Positions 16,064 through 23,588 of a DNA stretch of 45,668 nt are shown piece by piece. Numbering within the stretch: the stretch's first letter is position 1; the number at the start of each line of letters is the position of its first letter. The DNA is from Acidimicrobiia bacterium (GTDB lineage Bacteria > Actinomycetota > Acidimicrobiia > Acidimicrobiales > Bin134), in the NCBI GenBank assembly GCA_009842675.1, contig VYEX01000016.1:4932-50599 (forward strand), given 5' to 3'. A program made the translations under genes and the position numbers. Under the pieces are notes generated by a model that searched no databases, was not told the DNA's origin, and was given only the letters and a program-made list of their open reading frames with translations.

Positions 16064-17131
16064 TCAAGGGCGGGCTTGGTAGATGATGTTGGCGTTGGTC
16101 TCGGTGACTCGCTCGAAGCTGGAGTAGCCCGCCGCGGCAAAAACTTCTCGCATGGCCGCTTCGCCCGACTGAGCGCCCATCCCCAACCCGACGGGTTGGG
16201 CCAGAGAGCACGGTATTCAAAACACCGCGGAAGCCCCGTAGGCGGTGGCCGCCATCGGGTTCTCAGTCAGGTTGCGGACATGGCCGTCCAGCGCGAATGG
16301 CTCCACCATGAGCACTGAACCTCCCTCAGCAAGCTGGCTGCGGGCGTGGGCGGCAATGCCCACCGGATCGCCCATGTCGTGGAGGCAGTCCAAGAAGAAG
16401 ATCACGTCGTAGGTGCCCTGGTAGCCCTGGGAGTCGGCCACCTCGAATGAGGCGTTGTCCACGCCAGCCTCGGCGGCCACCTCCCTGGCCTGGTCGATGG
16501 ACGGGCCGTGGAAGTCGAACCCCGTGAAGTGGGATTCGGGGTAGGCCGAGGCCAGGATTTGCACCGAGTCGCCGCAACCGCAGCCCACATCGGCGGCGGT
16601 GGCCCCGGCCCGGAGCTTTTCGTCGATCCCATCGGCGGCCGGAATCCACTCGTTGGCCAGATACATCTCGTACTGGGGGCGGAAGAAGCGGGCGGTGGAG
16701 GTGAACAGAGAGGGGTGGTGATCGCCCCAGGCCAATCCGCCGTCGCCTCGGAAGGCGTCGAGGATGTCGTCCATGTCGGCGAACATGGCGCGGAACATGC
16801 CGATGCCGCCGGCCAAGAATGCGGGGCTCACCTCCCAGGCCAGCACCGCGGCGGCCTCGTCGGTCAGCTCGAAGGTGGCTTCTTCATCGCCCTGGCCGTC
16901 GATCTCCACCAGCTCAACGGCAGCCTGCTGGCGCAGCCACTCGGTGACCAGGCGGGGATGGCAACCAGTCGCTTCGGCCAATGCATCGGCAGTCATCGGC
17001 CCCGCCCCGGCCATGGCCTGATAGAGGCCCAGCTCGTCGCCGATATAGACCATGGCCATGGTGGTGGCCCCGGCCATGTGGGTGGCGACCTCGCCGGCCA
17101 GCTCGGTTACCCGATCGACATCAATGTCCAT
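16064..17131 (-). CDS. SAM-dependent methyltransferase with in-frame UGA: candidate selenoprotein (Sec305)
   Basis: The minus frame from 17131 encodes a winged-helix dimerisation domain (about 1-110) and a class I methyltransferase domain (AADVGCGCGDSV near 179-190, FTGFDFHGPS, VIFFLDCLHDMGDP). It then meets TGA at 16217-16219 after YGASAVF and continues in frame for 50 more residues: IPCSLAQPVGLGMGAQSGEA, then a segment ending NANIIYQARP, with a true stop at 16064-16066. The continuation is the normal C-terminus of this family, where relatives read roughly CTP-x-SLSQ-x-VG-x-x-LG. The UGA therefore sits at the conserved Cys, giving U305-I-P-C308. The full length, 355 residues, fits the family; the truncated 304 would not. 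A hairpin follows at SECIS spacing. The methyl acceptor is unknown. Confidence 0.8.
16182..16200 (-). promoter_or_regulatory. Candidate bacterial SECIS element (methyltransferase gene)
   Basis: In the minus-strand mRNA, CCCAACCC pairs perfectly with GGGUUGGG (8 bp) around the loop GUC. The loop begins 24 nt after the UGA and its first base is G, as expected for a bacterial SECIS. The element lies inside the coding extension, where bacterial SECIS elements must be. Confidence 0.6.
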
Positions 17132-17185
17132 GTCAGTTCCTTCGCGGTGATGTACCGGCTGGAACCCTAGTGGTGTCTACGTGGC

Positions 17186-18046
17186 CTAGCGGCCAGTGGT
17201 GCGGCGCTTCCATCCGGCGGCGGCAATGTTTCCACCATCGACATGAATGGTGGAGCCGGTCACAAACCGGGACATGTCCCCAGCCAGATACACCACGGCC
17301 GCGGCGCAGTCGTGCACCGATCCCCCCTCCAGCCACGGTTGGGGGGCCAGCTGGGATCTTTCGTCGGTGCTCTCGTCGCCGAGCATCCTCTCGCCCTCGG
17401 TGGGGATCACGTCGGGGGCGATGCAGTTGACCCGGATGCCGGCAGGAGCCAGCTCCAGCGACAGGCTCATGGCCAGATTGGCCTGGGCCGCCTTCATCGC
17501 CGAATAGATCGTGAAGCCCGGACCGGCCCGATGGGCCTCGATGGAGGTGACGTTGATGATCGACCCCCCTTCGCTCATCAGCGGGATGCACCCCCTAATG
17601 AATCCGGTGACCTGGGTGAAATTCTCGGCAATCAGCGCGGCCTCGCCCTTGAGATTGATGTCGGCAAACGGGGAATTGAACGTGCCGCCGGCGTTGTTCA
17701 CCAGCACGTCCACTCGCCCGAAGGCCTCGCCCACCTCGGCCAGCCAGGCGTCTCGGGGTTCAGGGTGGCGGACGTCGAACAGCCCGGTCACACAGCGGCG
17801 GCCCTGTGCCTCCACCGCGGCGGCGGCGCGGGCCATGTCTTCGGCTTCCCGGTCGCAAATGGCCACATCGGCGCCGAAGCGGGCCAGGGCTACCGCGGTG
17901 GCTGCCCCTATCCCCCGAGCGCCGCCGGTGACGATGGCCACCTTGTCGGTGAGCAGCACACTGGACGGGTCGAGAATGTTGGCATCACTCCAAATGGGGT
18001 CCTTGTCGCTCACGAGGCCGCCCAACGTCCACTCCCAATCAGTCAT
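17186..18046 (-). CDS. SDR-family oxidoreductase
   Basis: A 286-residue SDR with a 30-residue N-terminal extension before the Rossmann start (VAIVTGGARGIGAATA). The other landmarks are VDVLVNNAGG, the catalytic Ser in INVTSIEA, YSAMK, and IRVNCIAPDVIPTEGERML. CDRE after strand 2 suggests NAD(H). Its start overlaps the stop of the VIT1-type transporter gene by 4 bp, so the two are co-transcribed. The Sec methyltransferase gene lies 54 bp upstream of... in map terms beyond its stop, on the same strand, and may be part of the same transcript. The substrate is unknown. Confidence 0.87.
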   Translation of the reverse strand: MTDWEWTLGGLVSDKDPIWSDANILDPSSVLLTDKVAIVTGGARGIGAATAVALARFGADVAICDREAEDMARAAAAVEAQGRRCVTGLFDVRHPEPRDAWLAEVGEAFGRVDVLVNNAGGTFNSPFADINLKGEAALIAENFTQVTGFIRGCIPLMSEGGSIINVTSIEAHRAGPGFTIYSAMKAAQANLAMSLSLELAPAGIRVNCIAPDVIPTEGERMLGDESTDERSQLAPQPWLEGGSVHDCAAAVVYLAGDMSRFVTGSTIHVDGGNIAAAGWKRRTTGR

Positions 18047-18768
18047 ACCCCTACTCCTACGGCCGAGCCGATTCCGAATGTGATGGCGGCTGCTGCCGCG
18101 GCAATCACAAGTTGACGCAGCGAACCCCGCACAATCGACCGGCTGGTGGCCAGCGCCAGCGCGCCGCCCACCAGTACTGCGCCCACAACTCCGAGCAATA
18201 TCGACCCCACGATGGCACCATTGCCGCCGGTGAAGAACCAGGGCAGAAGCGGCAGCACTGCACCGAAGGCGAAGGAGAAAAACGAAGTGGTCGCCGCAAA
18301 CACGGGATTGCCCAGCTCGTTGGGGTCGATGCCCATCTCCTCTCGGGCGTGAACCTCTAAGGCCTTCTCAGGGTCGTCCATGATGTTGGTGGCCATCTCC
18401 CGAGCCGTGTCTGGGTCAATGCCCCTCGACTCGTAGATCTCGGCCAGCTCCTCCACCTCGTGCTCCGGGTTGCGGACGTGCTCCCGGCGCTCCATCTCCA
18501 GTTCTCGCTCCAGCAACTCCCGCTGGGCTTGCATTGAGATGTACTCCCCTGCGGCCATGGATACTGCCCCGGCGATGAGGCCAGCGATCCCGGCGATCCG
18601 CACCAGCTCCTGCCCCGAACTGGCCCCGGCCACACCCAAGATCAGGGCCACATTGGACACCAAGCCGTCGCTCACCCCGAACACCGCCGCCCGGTACCCG
18701 CCCCGGGTCACATTGCGGTGGTGCCCCTCGCCGAGGTGCCCAGAGCCGCTGCTCTTCCTTGCGAACAC
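18043..18768 (-). CDS. VIT1/CCC1-type (vacuolar iron transporter family) membrane protein
   Basis: A 241-residue membrane protein with the family's first helix signature (YRAAVFGVSDGLVSNVALIL) and SMAAGEYISMQAQRELLERE, which leads into the amphipathic cytoplasmic metal-binding region (about 75-150, rich in Glu, with EVEELAEIYESRGID). Three more hydrophobic helices follow. Relatives export Fe2+ or Mn2+ out of the cytoplasm by proton antiport. It is upstream of, and overlaps by 4 bp, the SDR gene. The metal specificity is not readable. Confidence 0.88.
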   Translation of the reverse strand: MFARKSSGSGHLGEGHHRNVTRGGYRAAVFGVSDGLVSNVALILGVAGASSGQELVRIAGIAGLIAGAVSMAAGEYISMQAQRELLERELEMERREHVRNPEHEVEELAEIYESRGIDPDTAREMATNIMDDPEKALEVHAREEMGIDPNELGNPVFAATTSFFSFAFGAVLPLLPWFFTGGNGAIVGSILLGVVGAVLVGGALALATSRSIVRGSLRQLVIAAAAAAITFGIGSAVGVGV

Positions 18769-18822
18769 CGTCTCAACCTACCGCCCTTTTATGACGCTGC
18801 GGCGGAAGAACCAGCCAGCGCC

Positions 18823-20010
18823 TCAACCCCCGGCGCGGGGAGGCAGGACCTCCTGCTCCTCGTCGTCGGCTCGCACTACCCAATGGTCGCCTCGGCGGAA
18901 GACTTCGGCGCCGGGTGCGCTCAGGTCGTCGCCATCTCGAACCCAGCTCACCGCCTGGCTCATGGGCACCTCCATCAAGCCAGCCCGACCTGCGGCTGTG
19001 GCCTCCGCCGCAGCACGACACGCCACCAAGCCGGCCACCGGATCAGCGGCCGCGTCGCCAACGAACCACGGCAGTCCGCCGTCCGGGTCTGACAGCCAAA
19101 GGCCCCCGCTCACCGCGGCGTCGTCACCGAATCCGGCCCGTCCGTCGCCGTGGCCCGAGATCGAAACCCACACCAGCCCGCAACTCTGGGCCACCTCCAG
19201 TCGGTCGATTCCCCAGTTGGCCCACACCCGGGGCCGCAGGCCGTCCACGACGACTGCCGATTCCCCACACAGATCCATAAATCGATGGCGACCGTCCTCG
19301 GATCCCAGATCGATGACCGTGTCCTGCTTGCCATGGTTCAACCGCTCATAGAACGCGGGCGAGCCGTACCGGGCACCGTCGGGGCGGCCTGGTGCCTCTA
19401 TCTTCAGCACCTCGAATCCGAATCCGCCCAGCAGCGATCCGCACAGAGGCCCAGCCCACAGCGAACTCACATCTAGCACCAGTTTGCGGCCTGACCCCGC
19501 CGGTCCGGCGTCGGTGAGCGAACAGGGCTCGGGTGGCGGGGGCGGACGGACGGCCTGGCCCACCGCTAGGCCCAGCCATTCGGCCCGCTCGAGCAGCTCG
19601 GCCACCGGTTTGTCCCGCACCCCCGCGGCCACTTCGGCCCACACGTCTCCCCCGGCCAGATCACCGACCTCCAGCCAAGCGGGAACCGCTTCGGAGTCGC
19701 TGGTGCGGGCCAGCGACACCGCCAACACGCCGTCGGCTGCCGCCACCATGCGACACGCTCCCCCCACCGACACCGAGCCTCTTCGACCTCGGCCAACCAG
19801 TGCGGCCCGCTCCCCCAGAAAGCCGGCGGCATTGGTCCTTAGCCGCTGCCCGCACAGCTCAGAGATGTCGTTCACGACGCCGTCAAGCCGCTCTACCCAG
19901 CGCCCGGAGGCCAGCGCCGGCGGCCCGTGCTCCGGGCCGGTCAAACCCATGAGCCCAGACTCGGCCCAAACTAACGCCGGATGCCGCCCGCTGCTAGATG
20001 ACTGCACCAC
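18823..20010 (-). CDS. CaiB/BaiF-type (family III) CoA-transferase-like protein
   Basis: The 395-residue protein has an N-terminal helical part (WAESGLMGLTG; SVGGACRMVAAADGVLAVSLARTSD is split here by family convention). From about residue 178 it has the CaiB core LVLDVSSLWAGPLCGSLL, EVLKIEAPGRPDGARYG, FYERLNHGKQDTVIDL and ISGHGDGRAGFGDDAAVSGG. Family III enzymes move CoA between carboxylic acids through an aspartyl intermediate; an Asp is present in GFGDDAAV, but I cannot be sure it is the catalytic one. The order of segments suggests a variant subfamily. The gene is divergent from the ligase/crotonase operon, so a role in CoA-activated acid metabolism is likely. Confidence 0.78.
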   Translation of the reverse strand: MVQSSSSGRHPALVWAESGLMGLTGPEHGPPALASGRWVERLDGVVNDISELCGQRLRTNAAGFLGERAALVGRGRRGSVSVGGACRMVAAADGVLAVSLARTSDSEAVPAWLEVGDLAGGDVWAEVAAGVRDKPVAELLERAEWLGLAVGQAVRPPPPPEPCSLTDAGPAGSGRKLVLDVSSLWAGPLCGSLLGGFGFEVLKIEAPGRPDGARYGSPAFYERLNHGKQDTVIDLGSEDGRHRFMDLCGESAVVVDGLRPRVWANWGIDRLEVAQSCGLVWVSISGHGDGRAGFGDDAAVSGGLWLSDPDGGLPWFVGDAAADPVAGLVACRAAAEATAAGRAGLMEVPMSQAVSWVRDGDDLSAPGAEVFRRGDHWVVRADDEEQEVLPPRAGG

Positions 20011-20072
20011 CGCAGTTTGTACCTGTTGAGGCTGAAGGGAAAAGATTGGGAGATATCTCCCAGGAGGTAGGA

Positions 20073-20378
20073 ATGGACTTGAAACCGGGTAGCCGCCTCA
20101 AGAGCTCGGTGTGCGACACCGAGCTGATCGTGGTGAAAGCACCAAGCGGCGACGTGGACATCACCTGCGGCGGCTCGCCGATGGCTGATCCGGCCGACGC
20201 CGAGCGCAACGGCGAGGTTGCCGCCAGTGCTGCCGATGGCACCGCATTGGGCAAGCGCTACGTGAACGAAGACGAATCTCTCGAGGTTCTGTGCACCAAG
20301 CCCGGCGACGGCTCGCTGGCGCTCGGGGGCACCCCACTCGGCCTGAAAGAGGCCAAACCCCTCCCGGCCTCCGATTAG
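20073..20378 (+). CDS. Small conserved-looking protein of unknown function
   Basis: ATG 20073 has an excellent ribosome-binding site (AGGAGGT at 20063-20069) and gives 101 residues beginning MDLKPGSRLKSSVCDTELIV. An upstream ATG at 19998 lacks such a site. Three Cys residues sit in VCDTE, TCGGSPM and LCTKPGDG. The repeated Cys-Gly/Pro turns hint at a small metal-binding or beta-rich fold, but no family is recognised. It precedes an acyl-CoA ligase gene by 45 bp on the same strand, which suggests a role in the same pathway, perhaps as a chaperone or carrier; this is inference. Confidence 0.6.
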   Translation: MDLKPGSRLKSSVCDTELIVVKAPSGDVDITCGGSPMADPADAERNGEVAASAADGTALGKRYVNEDESLEVLCTKPGDGSLALGGTPLGLKEAKPLPASD

Positions 20379-20423
20379 CCAGGGCAAACGCCCGCCGGGA
20401 GACGCACCGCAGAGAATGAGCCC

Positions 20424-21935
20424 ATGAACCTGATGATGCTGCTGGAGATGGCCTCCAGCGGTTTCGGCGACCGCACCGCGGTTGGATCCCAGGGGCAGGG
20501 GCTTACCTACGAGCAGCTGTTCCAGCGGTCCGGCGCCGCCGCAACCCACTTCAGAGAGGCGGGCATCGACCGGGTGAGCCTGGTGGACGTCAGCAGCGAG
20601 GCCCTGCCAATTGCCCTGTTCGGCTCGGCCTGGGCTGGGGTGCCGTTCGTCCCCCTCAACTACCGGCTGACTGCGCCCGAGCTGCGCCATCTGGCCGCCG
20701 AGGTGGCTCCCTCGGTCACAGTGTGCAACGACGACGCCCTGTCGGCCATCGGCGACCTCGACGGGGTGCGAGCTGTTGTGCGGCCCGATTTCCTGTCCCA
20801 ATGGGCTGAAGGAAGCGCTCCCGACAGCGACTGGAACGTCGATCCGGACGAAATAGCCATCCTCCTCTACACCAGCGGCACCACCGGAGCGCCCAAGGCC
20901 GCGGTGCTGCGCCACAAGCACTTGGTGTCGTACATCATCGGTTCGGTGGAGTTCATGGGGGCGGCCGAGGACGAGGCCACCCTGGTGTCGGTGCCCCCCT
21001 ATCACGTAGCCGGCATGGCCGCGATCTTGAGCTCGGTGTACGCCGGGCGCCGCATCGTGCAACTCCCCAACTTCGACGCCGCCGACTGGGTGAACCTGGT
21101 CCGCGCCGAAGGTGTCACGCATGCCATGGTCGTGCCCACCATGCTGGCCCGAATCACCGAACATCTGGACGACGTCGGGGGCGGTCTCCCCTCGTTGCGG
21201 GCCCTCTCCTACGGTGGCGGCAAAATGCCCGCTCCGGTCATTGCCCGAGCACTGGAGTTGCTGCCCGAGACCAACTTCGTGAACGCCTACGGCCTAACCG
21301 AGACCAGCTCCACGGTGGCGGTGCTCGGACCCGATGAGCACCGGGAGGCCCACCGCTCCGACGATCCGGCCGTGCGGGCCCGACTGGGCTCGGCGGGCCG
21401 ACCGCTGCCCGCCATCGAGGTGGACATCCGCGACGAGGAGGGCGAGCCGGTTCCCACCGGCACCTCCGGCGAGATCTGGGTACGAGGCGAGCAGGTTTCG
21501 GGAGAATACCTGGGGCGCAACTCCCGGGTCACCCCCGACGGCTGGTTCCCCACCAACGACGGGGGCTCGCTGGACGACGACGGCTACCTGTTCGTGGAAG
21601 GCCGCATTGACGACATCATCGTGCGGGGCGGGGAGAACATCTCCCCCGGCGAGATCGAGGACGTGCTGTTGAGCCACCCGTCAGTGGCCGACGCTGCCGC
21701 CGTCGGCGTGCCCAACGAGCAGTGGGGAGAGGCGGTGGCCGCGGTGGTGGTGCCGGCCAAGGGGCAGACGGTGGACATCGCCGAACTCCAGGAGTTTGTG
21801 AAGACTCAGATGCGGTCTTCACGGACCCCGGACCGCATCGAGGTGCGCGACGAGCTGCCCTACAACGAGACCGGCAAACTTCTACGTCGGATCCTGAGAG
21901 ATGAGCTCGCCAGTTCTGGCGACAGGTCTGGCTGA
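20424..21935 (+). CDS. Acyl-CoA synthetase / AMP-dependent ligase
   Basis: A 503-residue ANL-superfamily adenylating enzyme. The P-loop-like motif is LLYTSGTTGAPKAAVLRHKH, the second motif is NAYGLTETSSTVAVLG, and the hinge region is YLFVEGRIDDIIVRGGENISPGEIED. The C-terminal catalytic Lys is in NETGKLLRRILRDEL. It converts a carboxylic acid, ATP and CoA to acyl-CoA via an acyl-adenylate. The 3' end overlaps the crotonase gene by 35 bp, so the two are coupled and the product probably goes on to a hydratase/isomerase step. The substrate is unknown; the FadD-like length and context suit a medium-chain or ring-derived acid. Confidence 0.92.
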   Translation: MNLMMLLEMASSGFGDRTAVGSQGQGLTYEQLFQRSGAAATHFREAGIDRVSLVDVSSEALPIALFGSAWAGVPFVPLNYRLTAPELRHLAAEVAPSVTVCNDDALSAIGDLDGVRAVVRPDFLSQWAEGSAPDSDWNVDPDEIAILLYTSGTTGAPKAAVLRHKHLVSYIIGSVEFMGAAEDEATLVSVPPYHVAGMAAILSSVYAGRRIVQLPNFDAADWVNLVRAEGVTHAMVVPTMLARITEHLDDVGGGLPSLRALSYGGGKMPAPVIARALELLPETNFVNAYGLTETSSTVAVLGPDEHREAHRSDDPAVRARLGSAGRPLPAIEVDIRDEEGEPVPTGTSGEIWVRGEQVSGEYLGRNSRVTPDGWFPTNDGGSLDDDGYLFVEGRIDDIIVRGGENISPGEIEDVLLSHPSVADAAAVGVPNEQWGEAVAAVVVPAKGQTVDIAELQEFVKTQMRSSRTPDRIEVRDELPYNETGKLLRRILRDELASSGDRSG

Positions 21936-22956
21936 GGCCGAGACACTGCTGTCGCTCCCCTACGCCGGGGAGGACTACGGACTGGCCGACTGCCCGGTGA
22001 TCCTTGTCGAGCTGACCCCGGCCGATCTCTCGCAATGGCCGACGCCCGAGACGGCCGAGCTGGTGAAGAGCACCCCCGCCGTGATGGTGGCCTCCGTGCC
22101 CGAAGACCGCGACCCGACCGATACCCCAAAGCTGGCCGAGATCTGCGCCCCCTTCGACATCGTGCTCGCCTCTGGAGACCTTTCCGTAGCGCTGGCCATA
22201 CCCGCCAGCGAGCTCGACCAAATCGCCGCGGCAGCAACGGCATCGCCAGCCGCAGCAGTGGCACTGGTCCAACTCCTGCGCCTGAGCCAAGGCCGCACCA
22301 CCGCCGACGGGCTGGTGGCCGAGTCGCTGGCCTACTCCACCCTTCAGTCCGGCCCCCAGTTCCAAGGTTGGCTGGCGTCCCAGCCCAGCCGTCTGGTTCC
22401 CGACAACCCCGAGCCCGCCGTGCTGGCTGAGCGCGACGGCTCCACCCTGCGGCTCACCCTCAACCGGCCCGAGCGCCACAACGCCTTCAGCGCCGAGGTG
22501 CGCGACGGGCTGGTCGAGCAGCTTCGGGCCGCGTGGGCCGACCCCAGCCTGGACGGCATCGTGCTCGACGGCGCGGGGCCCACCTTCTGCTCCGGGGGCG
22601 ACCTGGCCGAGTTCGGCACCACCCCCGACCCGGGCACCGCCCATCGGGTCCGCTCGGTGCGCAGCGCTGCCTTCTGGATCGACCGGCTGGCGGCCAAAAC
22701 CCGGGTTGCGGTCCACGGCACCTGTGTGGGGGCCGGCGTAGAGCTGCCCGCCTACGCCCACGACGTGGCCGCCCACTCCGACACCACCTTCCGCCTACCT
22801 GAAGTGGCCATGGGGCTGGTCCCCGGCGCGGGGGGCACCGTCAGCATCGCCCGCCGCATCGGCCGCCAGCGCCTCTGCTACTTCGCCCTCACCAACACCG
22901 AGATCGACGCCACCACCGCCCTCGCCTGGGGCCTCATCGACCGCATCGAGGACTAA
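21901..22956 (+). CDS. Enoyl-CoA hydratase/isomerase family protein with extra N-terminal domain
   Basis: Of its 351 residues, the crotonase fold starts only at about residue 172 (EPAVLAERDGSTLRLTLNRP, ERHNAFSAEVRDGL). The oxyanion-hole segment is FCSGGDLAEFG, followed by GTCVGAGVELPAYAHD and LPEVAMGLVPGAGGTVSI. The Glu of PEVAMGLVPGAGG aligns with a crotonase catalytic Glu. The C-terminus stops soon after WGLIDRIED, shorter than classical hydratases. The first 170 residues (start MSSPVLATGLAEAETLLSLP) are not a standard crotonase part and look like a decayed or alternative alpha/beta domain. It overlaps the ligase gene by 35 bp. Confidence 0.82.
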   Translation: MSSPVLATGLAEAETLLSLPYAGEDYGLADCPVILVELTPADLSQWPTPETAELVKSTPAVMVASVPEDRDPTDTPKLAEICAPFDIVLASGDLSVALAIPASELDQIAAAATASPAAAVALVQLLRLSQGRTTADGLVAESLAYSTLQSGPQFQGWLASQPSRLVPDNPEPAVLAERDGSTLRLTLNRPERHNAFSAEVRDGLVEQLRAAWADPSLDGIVLDGAGPTFCSGGDLAEFGTTPDPGTAHRVRSVRSAAFWIDRLAAKTRVAVHGTCVGAGVELPAYAHDVAAHSDTTFRLPEVAMGLVPGAGGTVSIARRIGRQRLCYFALTNTEIDATTALAWGLIDRIED

Positions 22957-22998
22957 GACGGAGTCATCCGCCAGTCAATGTCAGAGTTGTGGCAGCAA

Positions 22999-23289
22999 CT
23001 AGGCCGACTCTGGAACGTCGAGAAATTGTCGCAAGGCTTCCCGGTGGACACTGCTGACCGTCATGCCATCCTTCTCCGCTCTTGCAGAAATGGCAGCCCG
23101 GAGCTCAGCTTCGATCCGTACCGTCACAACCTCCAAGGGCTCAGAACCCATAGGAGGGCGCCCCCGTCGGCGAGCACGAAGCACCTCAACGTCGTAGTCG
23201 GTTGTTTCTACCTCGACAGCAATGCTCTCTACATCATCGTCAGTGAGCACCCGTCCGGACTGTGTTTGGTATGTCTTCTCGTTAGTCAT
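22999..23289 (-). CDS. Putative ribbon-helix-helix antitoxin
   Basis: A 96-residue protein. The N-terminal half is acidic (LTDDDVESIAVEVETTDYDV), followed by a basic RARRRGRPPMGSE linker. The C-terminal VVTVRIEAELRAAISARAEK, then DGMTVSSVHREALRQFL, matches the strand-helix-helix of RHH repressors. It overlaps the upstream toxin-like gene by 4 bp. The order toxin first, antitoxin second is like BrnT/BrnA. The gene should bind and neutralise the partner and repress the operon. Confidence 0.68.
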   Translation of the reverse strand: MTNEKTYQTQSGRVLTDDDVESIAVEVETTDYDVEVLRARRRGRPPMGSEPLEVVTVRIEAELRAAISARAEKDGMTVSSVHREALRQFLDVPESA

Positions 23290-23552
23290 TCCTGTTCTTC
23301 CCCCTTTGCAAGCTCCAAGAGTGTGAAATACGCAGGCCTGAGGGTCATGGCGTGGATTACAAGCCGCTGCCCGTCGCTCAACTCAAGCCAAATCACCTCC
23401 AGCATGTTGCCGGAGGGATCCGGTCCGATTGCCAGAATCCTGGGAGGGTCTCCCTCAGGGTCCAAGTCAAAGACGGCCATGGCATTGTCAAGAGCATGAA
23501 AAATCTCTCGATCGTTGTATCCATGCTTCCGCGCTGACCTGTGGATCTCCAC
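23286..23552 (-). CDS. Putative toxin of a type II toxin-antitoxin pair
   Basis: An 88-residue protein from a GTG start (23550-23552), beginning MEIHRSARKHGYNDREIFHA, with GPDPSGNMLEVIWLEL and IHAMTLRPAY. This pattern is common in actinobacterial small proteins encoded directly before an RHH protein, and it resembles BrnT/RelE-like RNase folds. No Shine-Dalgarno site is visible; a promoter ends 8 bp before the GTG, so the mRNA may be leaderless. The module lies between a lipid-metabolism operon and the thiolase gene and is lower in GC than its neighbours, which suggests it was inserted. Confidence 0.65.
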   Translation of the reverse strand: MEIHRSARKHGYNDREIFHALDNAMAVFDLDPEGDPPRILAIGPDPSGNMLEVIWLELSDGQRLVIHAMTLRPAYFTLLELAKGEEQE

Positions 23553-23560
23553 ACTTGATT

Positions 23561-23588
23561 ATTGTATTACGAAAAAACTGGATTTCAA
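23561..23588 (-). promoter_or_regulatory. Promoter for the second toxin-antitoxin pair
   Basis: On the minus strand, TTGAAA (23583-23588) and TACAAT (23561-23566) are separated by 16 bp in an unusually AT-rich patch. Transcription would start about 2 nt before the GTG of the toxin gene. The -35 box overlaps the stop codon of the thiolase gene. Confidence 0.6.

Noticed and set aside
16219..17131. Treating the methyltransferase as a simple 304-residue truncated gene
   Set aside because: The downstream 50 residues continue in the same frame with family-specific sequence and an intact stop, which a decayed or chance extension would not show.
19971..21164. 397-residue minus-strand open frame over the ligase gene
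   Set aside because: Antisense to a gene with intact adenylation motifs; no recognisable domain.
21616..22776. 386-residue minus-strand open frame over the crotonase gene
   Set aside because: Antisense to a crotonase-motif gene; Gly- and Arg-rich shadow.
22957..22998. Read-through extension of the crotonase past its stop
   Set aside because: The stop is TAA, not TGA, and the sequence beyond has no family-like residues.
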